Assembly (NCBI GenBank): GCA_021815655.1
Contig: JAKAGJ010000200.1
Coordinates: 1-5,292, forward strand
Reading direction: 5' to 3'
DNA: 5,292 nt
Origin: Deltaproteobacteria bacterium
Lineage (GTDB): Bacteria > Desulfobacterota > Desulfarculia > Desulfarculales > Desulfarculaceae
Position 1 is the first letter of the stretch. Every line of letters begins with the position of its first letter. Of this stretch, positions 1-5,202 are shown piece by piece. A program made the position numbers and the translations under genes. Below the pieces are notes generated by a model. The model ran no database searches. It was not told where the DNA came from and was given only the letters and a program-made list of their open reading frames with translations.

Positions 1-120
1 TGAATACCTCTGTTGTTCTACATAAATTTTAATTTTAATTCTGAGCTAATAGAGACCTATTAATCTTAAATCAATATCTGGTTAGCATTAATTTAATCGA
101 ATTTATTGTTAAAATTATTA
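1..120. other. AT-rich intergenic tract
   Basis: By hand count this stretch is about 22% G+C (26 of 120 bases), while the coding sequence to its right is far richer in GC. All frames carry frequent stops and I see no gene, no DnaA box and no convincing promoter. It lies downstream of the minus-strand operon. It may be the promoter or spacer region of a neighbour left of the window, or a transferred AT-rich segment; the sequence does not decide between these. Confidence 0.6.
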
Positions 121-135
121 GCAAGATTATCTTGC
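121..135 (-). terminator. possible intrinsic terminator of the redoxin-nrdG operon
   Basis: A perfect 6-bp inverted repeat, GCAAGA and TCTTGC with a 3-nt loop, lies 33 bp beyond the stop codon of the last gene. Read on the minus strand it is preceded by an A-run and followed by a U-rich but interrupted tract (TAATAATTTTAA). The stem is short and the U-tract imperfect, so this is a weak terminator at best. A T6 run at 141-146 on the plus side would give only a poorly spaced terminator in the other direction. Confidence 0.4.
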
Positions 136-167
136 CGCGATTTTTTAGCTCTCCTCCCGCTTAAGCC

Positions 168-1061
168 TTACCCCCCCAACGCCCTTCTTAACGCCGCCGG
201 CGCGGGCAACGCAACATCATCCAACGGTCTGGCCAGCCCCGACCACGCCACCCTATTAAAGGCTCGCGGTTTGGCCTCCACGGTGATGACACCGTTCTCG
301 TCGGCGTCGATGGTGAGCATGCCGATGGCCGGGGTGGTGAGCATCTCGCGGCCGGGGCAGGCCAGGAAGCTTTGCCCCTCGCCGCTGAAGGCGCCCAGCA
401 CCAGCCAGGGCAGGGCGGCGGCGATCAGCCCCTGGTCCAGGCCGGCGCTCTCCAGGGGCTGGCCGCCGGCAAAGCAGCTCACGCCGCCCAGCAGGCGGCC
501 CAGCACGCCGTCGGCCAAGAGGGTTTCCCACGCCAAATCGGGCAGATCGCCGCCCACCAGCAGCTCGCCCTGGCCGCCGGGCAGGCGGGGCCAGTGCAGG
601 GCCAGGGAGGCGGCCGCCACCCAGGCCGCCGGGCCGCCGCCCAGCTCGCGCACCTCCTGGGGGGTGAGCCCCAGCACCAGCACGGCGGGCTCGAACATGT
701 CGGGTTGGGGGGGGTGGGGCAGGTCGCGGCGGGGGATGACCCGGGCCGTGAGGGCGAAGCCGGCCTCGCGGGGGGGCGCGGCCTGCCAGAACAGCCAGGA
801 GCCGCCGGGGCGCAGCACCAGGCCCCTGAGGAGTCCCAGCACCCCCAGCCAGTCGGCGGCGCTGGGCGTGCAGCCGCCCAGGCGCAGGTGGCGGGTCAGC
901 GGGCGCAAGGGGCTGACCTCGCCCATCTCGCGCAGCATGGCCAGGGGCTCGGCGCTGGCCGTGGCCGCCGCGTCGGCCAGGAGGCGCTGGCCGCCGGGCA
1001 GGCGCACATAGAGGCTCAGGCCCCGCCCGCCGTCAAAGACGATGACCCGCACACCCGCCAT
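168..1061 (-). CDS. degenerate metallo-beta-lactamase-fold (ComEC-like) protein, probably non-catalytic
   Basis: This 297-aa protein is the last gene of the operon, starting 21 bp after nrdG, with a strong Shine-Dalgarno GGAAGGGGG (1069-1077) 7 nt before the ATG. I see no signal peptide or membrane segment. Its layout follows the soluble ComEC-type metallo-hydrolase domain: FDGGRG (9-14) where the family has DVGQG; LPGG then LLADAA (21-32) like 'LPGG..LIDGG'; CTPSAADWLG (64-73) where the HxHxDH motif is expected; a strand pair ending in LLVGGD (167-172) like 'LLTGD'; SCFAGG (195-200) where 'HHG' is expected; and a closing segment TIDADENGVITVEAK (250-264). The metal-binding histidines are absent and only the Asp of GD seems kept. 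The fold call is my reading of motif order, not a database match. Activity is therefore unlikely and the role unknown. The co-directional position after nrdG suggests co-expression only. A run of seven C at 171-177 sits in the final codons, so the C-terminus would change with a homopolymer error. Confidence 0.55.
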   Translation of the reverse strand: MAGVRVIVFDGGRGLSLYVRLPGGQRLLADAAATASAEPLAMLREMGEVSPLRPLTRHLRLGGCTPSAADWLGVLGLLRGLVLRPGGSWLFWQAAPPREAGFALTARVIPRRDLPHPPQPDMFEPAVLVLGLTPQEVRELGGGPAAWVAAASLALHWPRLPGGQGELLVGGDLPDLAWETLLADGVLGRLLGGVSCFAGGQPLESAGLDQGLIAAALPWLVLGAFSGEGQSFLACPGREMLTTPAIGMLTIDADENGVITVEAKPRAFNRVAWSGLARPLDDVALPAPAALRRALGG

Positions 1062-1082
1062 CGCCTAGCCCCCTTCCGGCCG

Positions 1083-1850
1083 TCAGCGCCGCGGCGCCAG
1101 GGTGTCGGCGTAGGTTTTTTGCAGTTGACTGAGTTCCTGGGGGGTGTAGGCCCGGCCCGCGCCCAGGGCGGCCTGGTCCCAGGCCGACTCGGGGCGCAGG
1201 CCTTGCAGGGTCCAGGCCTGGGCGCCGGTCAGGGCTTGGGCCATGGCCGCCAACTCCTCGGGGCCGTGCCAGGCCGGCCAGATGGTGGAGCGGAACTCGT
1301 GGGCCAGGCCGGAACTTATCAGGAAGCTGATGGAGCGGCGCAGCTTGTCCAGGTTCACGGGCTTGCCGGCGGCCCGGCGATAGGCCAGGTCGCCCAGGGG
1401 GGCCTTGAGGTCCATGGCCACCATGTCGATGAGCCCCCGGGCCGCCAGTCGCTCGATGACCTCCGGCCGGTGGCCGTTGGTGTCCAGCTTGACCGCGAAG
1501 CCGGTATCCTTGAGACGCTGGCACAGGTTGGCCAGGCCTGGGTGCAGGGTGGGCTCGCCGCCGCTGACCACCACGCCGTCCACCCAGCCCACGAAGGGTT
1601 TCAGGCGGGCCAGCACATCGTCCAGCGGCAGGTCCATGAGGCTGTCGGGGTCGGCGGCCAGTTGGTGGTTGTGGCAGTAGGGGCAGGCGAAATTGCAGCC
1701 GGGCAAGAACAGCACCGAGGCGATGGAGCCCCGCCAGTCCAGGAAGCTGGTCTCCAGAAAGCCCTTGAGCGGCGGGCAGGCCGTCAACTCGCCGGGCGGG
1801 GCCGCGGGCGCCCCGCTCTGGCTGGGCAACCTGGGGTCGGCCTCAGGCAT
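1083..1850 (-). CDS. nrdG: anaerobic ribonucleotide reductase activating protein (radical SAM, NrdG2-like)
   Basis: This cytosolic iron-sulfur protein of 255 aa uses S-adenosylmethionine to abstract a hydrogen from the C-terminal glycine of NrdD, creating the radical needed for anaerobic dNTP synthesis. The radical-SAM cluster motif CNFACPYCHN is at 52-61, with cluster ligands Cys52, Cys56 and Cys59. The SAM-contacting SGGEP is at 96-100, DTNG at 123-126, and the strand motif MDLKAPL at 146-152. The entry strand GFLETSFLDWRGSIASVLFLPGC is typical of the NrdG2 (TIGR02495-type) family rather than the shorter E. coli type. The annotated ATG overlaps the end of the redoxin gene by 8 bp, which suggests translational coupling; only a weak AGG precedes it. 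The first 27 or so residues are a Pro/Ala-rich extension not usual for the family, and I see no better internal start. The adjacent redoxin and nearby nrdD support NrdD as its substrate over another glycyl-radical enzyme. Confidence 0.93.
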   Translation of the reverse strand: MPEADPRLPSQSGAPAAPPGELTACPPLKGFLETSFLDWRGSIASVLFLPGCNFACPYCHNHQLAADPDSLMDLPLDDVLARLKPFVGWVDGVVVSGGEPTLHPGLANLCQRLKDTGFAVKLDTNGHRPEVIERLAARGLIDMVAMDLKAPLGDLAYRRAAGKPVNLDKLRRSISFLISSGLAHEFRSTIWPAWHGPEELAAMAQALTGAQAWTLQGLRPESAWDQAALGAGRAYTPQELSQLQKTYADTLAPRR

Positions 1851-2091
1851 GGGCTACCTGGTTGAGGAAGGACTTGATCTTGATGGCGCCGGAGATGTGG
1901 CTCATGTCGTCCAGCACCAGGATGGGCAACTCGCGCTCGGCCACATCCACCAGCTCATGCCAGGCCAGGTGGGCCAAGGCGTCGGGGTTGTCCGGCCCCA
2001 AGACGTCCTGCTTAATGCCCAGGCTCTCCAGGTCGAACTTGTCGGTGATGTAATGGCATTTCTCGCAACCCGGTTTGGTGAACAACGTCAT
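1843..2091 (-). CDS. glutaredoxin/NrdH-like redoxin, likely reductant of NrdD
   Basis: This 82-aa thioredoxin-fold protein begins MTLFTKPGCEKC, a first beta strand running straight into a CxxC active site (Cys9-Glu-Lys-Cys12). ELPILVL at 54-60 supplies the cis-proline (Pro56) that faces the dithiol in this fold, and ISGAIKIKSFL is the closing helix. Size and layout fit NrdH/glutaredoxin-like redoxins, but CEKC is not one of the classical NrdH signatures, so I give no symbol. The frame is open upstream to a TTG at 2157. I chose the ATG at 2091 because an ideal Shine-Dalgarno lies 9 nt before it and the protein then starts at the conserved strand. It overlaps nrdG by 8 bp. Known class III reductases of the redoxin-dependent subtypes use thioredoxin or an NrdH-like protein instead of formate, so the natural inference is that this protein re-reduces NrdD. 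Its own reductase is not in the window. Confidence 0.85.
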   Translation of the reverse strand: MTLFTKPGCEKCHYITDKFDLESLGIKQDVLGPDNPDALAHLAWHELVDVAERELPILVLDDMSHISGAIKIKSFLNQVAHA

Positions 2092-2100
2092 CTGCCAGCT

Positions 2101-2106
2101 CCTCCT
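2101..2106 (-). promoter_or_regulatory. Shine-Dalgarno site fixing the redoxin start
   Basis: On the minus strand this reads AGGAGG, 9 nt before the ATG at 2091. It decides against the upstream TTG start. It directly touches the foot of the GC-rich hairpin at 2107-2122, so folding or protein binding there could affect ribosome access. Confidence 0.85.
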
Positions 2107-2164
2107 GCCGGGTGCCCCCGGCTGGGCATTAACGGGGCAGGGTGCCCCTGCCGCCAATAACGGG
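2107..2164 (-). repeat. two tandem hairpin repeats (CCGTTAWTG family) in the redoxin leader
   Basis: On the minus strand, two units follow one another. Unit A has header CCCGTTATTG (2164-2155) then hairpin GGCAGGG-GCA-CCCTGCC (2152-2136). Unit B has header CCCGTTAATG (2136-2127) then hairpin GCCGGG-GGCA-CCCGGC (2122-2107). The headers are 28 bp apart. The stems differ in sequence yet both pair perfectly, with GCA kept in the loop. Unit B matches a copy at 5232-5258 on the plus strand at 24 of 27 ungapped positions. The element could act as leader RNA or simply be a dispersed intergenic repeat. Confidence 0.75.
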
Positions 2165-2175
2165 TCGGTTGACGC

Positions 2176-2226
2176 CCTGGTCCCCTCAGACCAGGCCGGC
2201 TCCCGTTGTTATGCTGCCGCCATAAC
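2176..2226. other. two further hairpins upstream of the redoxin gene
   Basis: CCTGGTC (2176-2182) pairs with GACCAGG (2189-2195) across a 6-nt loop. GTTATG (2208-2213) pairs with CATAAC (2221-2226) across CTGCCGC. The second contains on the minus strand TTATGGCGGCA, nearly the TTATTGGCGGCA of the repeat unit beside it, so it may be a decayed member of the same family. I found no riboswitch signature and no good promoter for the redoxin operon in this part. Confidence 0.5.
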
Positions 2227-2280
2227 CCAAGTATGTTTCATCGCGCCGCGCCACGGCCCCCCAGACCGGGTGGGCGGGGA

Positions 2281-2371
2281 TGCGACGCGGCAATCTTGCG
2301 AATCCCTGTCTTAAAGAGGCAAGGCAGGGAGAGCGAAAAGGAAGATTGCTTCGCTGCGCTCGCAATGACGT
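2281..2371. repeat. MITE-like palindromic dispersed repeat
   Basis: On the minus strand this opens with TCATTGCGAGCGCAGCGAAG and ends AAGATTGCCGCGTCGC, matching a short intergenic repeat that I recall from many deltaproteobacterial and other genomes. It is nested: outer arms GCAATCTT (2290-2297) and AAGATTGC (2342-2349), and an inner hairpin CCCTGTCTT (2304-2312) with AAGGCAGGG (2321-2329), nine pairs with one G-U. There is no transposase, so it would be mobilised in trans if at all. Family assignment is from memory; the palindrome is visible directly. Confidence 0.65.
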
Positions 2372-2401
2372 CCATTCGCTTTAGGCCGTGCATTAGATCC
2401 T

Positions 2402-2440
2402 GTCCCAAATTGGGACGGCAAGTTGCTTTCGCAATGACGG
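2402..2440. repeat. 15-nt palindrome and truncated copy of the dispersed repeat
   Basis: GTCCCAAATTGGGAC (2402-2416) is a perfect odd palindrome. It runs into GGCAAGTTGC then TTTCGCAATGACGG, a shortened version of the end of the repeat at 2340-2371, which also closes with CGCAATGACG. This looks like a second, decayed repeat copy. Confidence 0.5.
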
Positions 2441-2500
2441 CTAGTTGCTTGAGGTCTTGCATTGCTTGCCTTGCCGGTGGGGGATTTGCCCCTCGCTGCG

Positions 2501-2532
2501 CCACACTACGCCTTATAAATCACGAAGTGTGG
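2501..2532. repeat. inverted repeat with 7-bp arms
   Basis: CCACACT (2501-2507) pairs with AGTGTGG (2526-2532) across an 18-nt AT-rich centre. No U-tract follows on either strand, so it is not a standard terminator. It stands between other repeats and is probably one more small dispersed element. Confidence 0.45.
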
Positions 2533-2545
2533 GGCCTCTTCGTTG

Positions 2546-2566
2546 GGGCGGGGTTTATCCCCGCCC
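2546..2566. repeat. GC-rich hairpin repeat
   Basis: GGGCGGGG (2546-2553) and CCCCGCCC (2559-2566) form a perfect 8-bp stem around TTTAT. Read in frame on the plus strand it spells GAGFIPAR, a peptide I recall as a recurrent spurious translation of an intergenic repeat in anaerobe genomes. No T-run follows, so a terminator role for nrdD (about 100 bp away) is unlikely. Confidence 0.55.
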
Positions 2567-2586
2567 GTCTTCGCCTGCCCTCTCAC

Positions 2587-2616
2587 AGGTCACGGGTTCG
2601 ATTCCCGTCTTACGCT
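2587..2616 (+). pseudogene. tRNA 3'-end fragment (T-arm plus half acceptor stem)
   Basis: ACGGG-TTCGATT-CCCGT (2592-2608) is a textbook T-arm: a 5-bp stem around a 7-nt loop beginning TTCGA. It is preceded by AGGTC like a tRNA variable loop and followed by seven bases CTTACGC and a discriminator-like T. The matching 5' acceptor strand GCGTAAG, a D-arm and a proper anticodon arm are absent upstream, where the GC hairpin stands instead. It is therefore a fragment, not a working tRNA. Such 3'-end pieces are typical footprints of integrase-mediated insertion at a tRNA gene. Which tRNA it came from is not clear. Confidence 0.5.
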
Positions 2617-2663
2617 CCCGTGATTACCGCCGGTTACTCCCCTGTGCCGCCCCCAATAGCCCC

Positions 2664-4799
2664 CTACACCGCCTCGGCTTGCGCGGGGCGGGGCGTGAAG
2701 TGCCCCTGGTTGCGGTAGCGGTCCTTGAGCTCGCCCACCTTGCCCTTGTTCCAGGAGGAGACGCGGGTGAAGTAGCCGGTGATGCGCGTGATGTGTTCCA
2801 GGTCGTTGGAGCCGCAGGCCGGGCAGGTTTCCAAGAGACCGCGGTCGTTCTGGCCGCAGGACTTGCAGCAGGTGAATTCGGGACTAAAGGCCACCTGGTC
2901 GTTCTTGGTGTCGCGGAAGATCTTGATGACGAAGTTGGCCAGGGATTCCTTGGCCGGCCGCGCCTCGCCCAGCCAGACGTGGGTGATGGCCCCGGCCTCG
3001 ATGATGGGGTGGAAGCGCCCCTCCAGCTTGACCCGCTCGATGGGGTTGACGCTGGCGCCCACGTTGAAGAGCGTGGAATTGGTGTAGTACACCTCGCCCC
3101 GGAAGATGTCGCCCTTGACCGTGTGGCGGGCGCGCTCGGCGTGGTGCTTCAGGTCCAGCTTGGCGAAGCGGTAGGCCGTGGATTCGGCCGGGGTCTGCTC
3201 CAGCACGAAGCGCATGTTGTACTTCTGGCCGTAGTGGTCGCACAGAAGCTTCATGTGGGCGATGATCTTGAGCCCGAAGCGCATGGCCTCCTCGGACTGG
3301 TGCAGCTCCTGGCCCAGGTGCTCCTTGACCATCTCGTTCAGGCCCACCATGCCCACCAGGTAGGTGACGCGGTGCATGCGCAGATAGGGCTGGCCGTCCA
3401 GCTCCATGGCCAACAGCGCCAGGGGCCCGGTGGGGCCGTGGCCCAGGAGCTCCTGGATGAAGTTGCGCTTTTGCAGGTGGGCCTGGGCGGCCAGGTCGAT
3501 GCGCTGGCGCAGGAGGTGGAAGAGCTGGGTGTCGTCGCCCGCCGCCTCGTAGGCCACGCGCGGCAGGTTTATGGTGACGTTCTGCAGAGCGCTGTAGCGC
3601 ATCTTCCAGGGGGTCTTGGCGTCCTCCAGGTCGGATTTCTCCAGCTTGAAGGACAGGCGGCAGCACTCGCTGATCTTGGCGGTCTGGCCGCGGTCAAAGA
3701 CGAAGTAGGTGTTGCCCTTCTCGGCGGCCACGTCGCAGATGTGGTGCAAAAAGTCCATGTGTCCTTCGGTCTTGAAGAACTTTTCGGTGATGTGCACCAG
3801 GGGCTTGGGGAAGAAGAAGGGGCGCCCGGAGCCGTCGCCCTCCTTGTAGACGTCAAAGAGCATCCACACGAAGCGCTGGGCTTCCTTCTCGTAGTCGGCG
3901 TAGGTCTTGCCGGTGTAAAGGCCGTTGGGGCCGATGGCCGGCACGTCCTCGAAGTGCTTGGGCACTTCCCAGTAGAGGTTGATGTCGGTGAAGATGGCCT
4001 GGCCGCCTCTGGCCACGGCCTGCTGGCTGAACTCGAAGATGAGCATCTGGGCGATCTGCTTGACCTCGCGGTCGCTCTTGCCCTCCAGGTAGGGGGCGAA
4101 GAAAAGGTTGACCGCGTCCCAGCCGATGGCCCCGGCGAAGTTGGACTGCAAGGCGGCGGCGAATTTGACCATGTGGGCCAGGAGCACCTCGGGGTGCTTG
4201 GCCGGCTTGGCCAGGGCCAGGGAGTTGGGCAGGTTGAGCCCGAACTTCTTGATGTACTCCAGGGACTGGCCCGAGCAGTAGGGGCGGTCCACGAAGCCCA
4301 GGTCGTGCAGGTGGATGTCGCCGCGCATGTGGGCGTCGCCCACCTCGCGGGAGAAGACGCTGATGAGCGCGTATTCCTTCTTGATGGACTCGGCCAGGGT
4401 GAGGTTGGTGGCCTCGGGGCCGTGGGGCACGTTGGCGTTTTCCTTGTTGGGCAGACGGATCATGTTGTCCACGTCAAACAACGGCACGCCCAGGCGGGTG
4501 TGCCGCAGGCGTTCTTCCTCCAGGCCGCGCTCGATCAGCTTGTAGTTGACCAGTTCGCGGATCAGGGGGGCGGTGACCATCTTGATGCCGGCCGAGGCGA
4601 TCATTTCCTCGATCTCGGCGGCGATGGCCTGGGCGGTGCCCTCATCCAGCAGCGTCTCGCGAATCAGGGCCTCGGCGATGCGCGCCCGGTTCCAGCCGTC
4701 CATCTCCTCGGAGCTGGAGCGCACAAAGAGGGCCATGTCCGTGGTCTCGGAGTTCTGCATCGGATTGTGACCGCCGTCCACCACCTTGAATTTACCCAT
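2664..4799 (-). CDS. nrdD: anaerobic (class III) ribonucleoside-triphosphate reductase, glycyl-radical subunit
   Basis: This 711-aa cytosolic enzyme reduces ribonucleotides to deoxyribonucleotides without oxygen. Residues 20-95 look like an ATP-cone, the dATP/ATP activity switch, though the first strand is atypical. GDIHLHDLGFV (160-170) followed by Cys175 is the first barrel strand carrying a redox cysteine. CCRL (379-382) matches the finger loop with the thiyl-radical cysteine, here as a vicinal Cys379-Cys380 pair. NVTINLPR (407-414), YYTNST (571-576) and GASVNPIERVKLEG (581-594) are family blocks. A zinc site is formed by Cys645, Cys648, Cys659 and Cys662. ITGYF (673-677) places the glycyl radical on Gly675, followed by WNKGK. 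Length and order are complete. The frame stays open to an ATG at 4937, but that codon lies inside an NrdR-like box, so I chose 4799, which has a Shine-Dalgarno. NrdG and a redoxin are encoded downstream on the same strand. A redoxin-dependent subtype is inferred from that context. Confidence 0.96.
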   Translation of the reverse strand: MGKFKVVDGGHNPMQNSETTDMALFVRSSSEEMDGWNRARIAEALIRETLLDEGTAQAIAAEIEEMIASAGIKMVTAPLIRELVNYKLIERGLEEERLRHTRLGVPLFDVDNMIRLPNKENANVPHGPEATNLTLAESIKKEYALISVFSREVGDAHMRGDIHLHDLGFVDRPYCSGQSLEYIKKFGLNLPNSLALAKPAKHPEVLLAHMVKFAAALQSNFAGAIGWDAVNLFFAPYLEGKSDREVKQIAQMLIFEFSQQAVARGGQAIFTDINLYWEVPKHFEDVPAIGPNGLYTGKTYADYEKEAQRFVWMLFDVYKEGDGSGRPFFFPKPLVHITEKFFKTEGHMDFLHHICDVAAEKGNTYFVFDRGQTAKISECCRLSFKLEKSDLEDAKTPWKMRYSALQNVTINLPRVAYEAAGDDTQLFHLLRQRIDLAAQAHLQKRNFIQELLGHGPTGPLALLAMELDGQPYLRMHRVTYLVGMVGLNEMVKEHLGQELHQSEEAMRFGLKIIAHMKLLCDHYGQKYNMRFVLEQTPAESTAYRFAKLDLKHHAERARHTVKGDIFRGEVYYTNSTLFNVGASVNPIERVKLEGRFHPIIEAGAITHVWLGEARPAKESLANFVIKIFRDTKNDQVAFSPEFTCCKSCGQNDRGLLETCPACGSNDLEHITRITGYFTRVSSWNKGKVGELKDRYRNQGHFTPRPAQAEAV

Positions 4800-4810
4800 G
4801 CTATCTCTCT

Positions 4811-4814
4811 CTCC
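4811..4814 (-). promoter_or_regulatory. Shine-Dalgarno site supporting the nrdD start at 4799
   Basis: The minus strand reads GGAGAGAGAGATAGC before ATG, placing GGAG 11 nt upstream. The spacing is slightly long, but the purine-rich tract continues towards the start. No comparable site was noted before the alternative ATG at 4937. Confidence 0.65.
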
Positions 4815-4821
4815 GCCTGCC

Positions 4822-4840
4822 TGGCCGGCCCTGCCGGCTG
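4822..4840. other. leader hairpin of nrdD
   Basis: GCCGGC (4824-4829) and GCCGGC (4833-4838) form a 6-bp stem with a 3-nt loop, extendable by G-U pairs. It lies in the predicted nrdD leader of about 145 nt, 7 nt upstream of the Shine-Dalgarno. It may be incidental in such GC-rich DNA. Confidence 0.4.
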
Positions 4841-4928
4841 GTTTGATTTCGCTGTCCTGGACGGTGGCGCGTTTCGTGGCCCGATTGGGTGGCGGAAACC
4901 GGTCTGGCCCCCGCTCGGCGCGGCTGAT

Positions 4929-4944
4929 GTCCACCATCTTGTAC
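4929..4944. promoter_or_regulatory. NrdR-box-like operator 2
   Basis: Read on the minus strand, GTACAAGATGGTGGAC shares the ACAAGATG core with the other box and fits 8 positions of the known NrdR consensus (acaCwAtAtaTwGtgt). Its start is exactly 32 bp from that of the box at 4961, three helical turns, the usual spacing of paired NrdR sites. It covers the predicted transcription start of nrdD. Confidence 0.65.
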
Positions 4945-4952
4945 CGAGATCA

Positions 4953-4982
4953 TTGTTACACCACAAGATGTGGGGGTGTCAA
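4953..4982 (-). promoter_or_regulatory. sigma70-type promoter of nrdD
   Basis: The minus strand has a perfect -35 hexamer TTGACA (4982-4977) and, after 18 nt, TAACAA/TAACAAT (4958-4952) as a weaker -10. Transcription would begin near 4945, giving a leader of about 145 nt before the nrdD ATG. An NrdR-like box fills the spacer between the two hexamers, as expected for a repressed promoter. Confidence 0.65.
4961..4976. promoter_or_regulatory. NrdR-box-like operator 1
   Basis: CCACAAGATGTGGGGG on the plus strand contains the perfect palindrome CCACA-AGA-TGTGG and agrees with the NrdR consensus at about 11 of 16 positions, including the most conserved C, C, A, A, T and G. NrdR is the dATP/ATP-sensing repressor of bacterial ribonucleotide reductase genes. 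The box lies between the -35 and -10 elements. Confidence 0.75.
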
Positions 4983-5202
4983 CGGGATTTTGCTAACTGA
5001 TAATATTTCCTAGAGACGCGGGATAAGCCCTTGGAACGAGTCGGAAAAGACTTTTTATCGGCCAAAAAGGCACTGGTTCGGCGGGCGAGATCCAGGAGGG
5101 TTAGCCCCTGATAATGCTTAAGCAATGGCCGTGAGCGCCCTTGGTGGACGATCAACCTGTCCGCCGCTTTTGGCCACCGCCCCCCCAGGGGGCCCCGCGC
5201 GA
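4983..5202. other. gene-free region upstream of nrdD
   Basis: I find no credible gene here. Visible items are a 10-bp palindrome TGCTTAAGCA (5115-5124), a purine-rich GGAGGG (5095-5100) not followed by a usable reading frame, and a C-run/G-run inverted repeat GCCCCC...GGGGGC near 5180-5193. An open frame from ATG 5125 to the window edge is Pro/Ala/Arg-rich and coincides with the repeat array, so I do not call it a gene. Confidence 0.6.

Noticed and set aside
372..1865. Long plus-strand open frame (497 aa) opposite the MBL-like gene and nrdG
   Set aside because: It is Gly/Gln/Ala-rich low-complexity translation antisense to two genes with clear motifs and ribosome sites; such shadows are expected at high GC.
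2092..2157. TTG-initiated 22-residue extension of the redoxin
   Set aside because: It translates the hairpin repeats and bypasses an ideal Shine-Dalgarno at 2101-2106; redoxins of this type begin at the first beta strand.
2092..2240. Cobalamin or other known riboswitch upstream of the redoxin operon
   Set aside because: The hairpin-rich leader made this worth testing, but no B12-box-like or other conserved aptamer core could be found.
2286..2302. Possible NrdR box in the redoxin upstream region (CAATCTTGCG)
   Set aside because: It is part of the dispersed palindromic repeat and lacks the conserved outer C and G positions of the box; there is no partner site at 31-32 bp.
2445..5000. Very long plus-strand open frame (851 aa) spanning the repeats and opposite nrdD
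   Set aside because: It is the antisense shadow of nrdD codons, rich in Val/Leu/Gly/His, and runs through intergenic repeats and the promoter; no domain is recognisable.
5039..5056. Plus-strand terminator: AGTC/GACT stem followed by T5
   Set aside because: The stem has only 4 bp and is AT/GC mixed, with no gene ending just before it.
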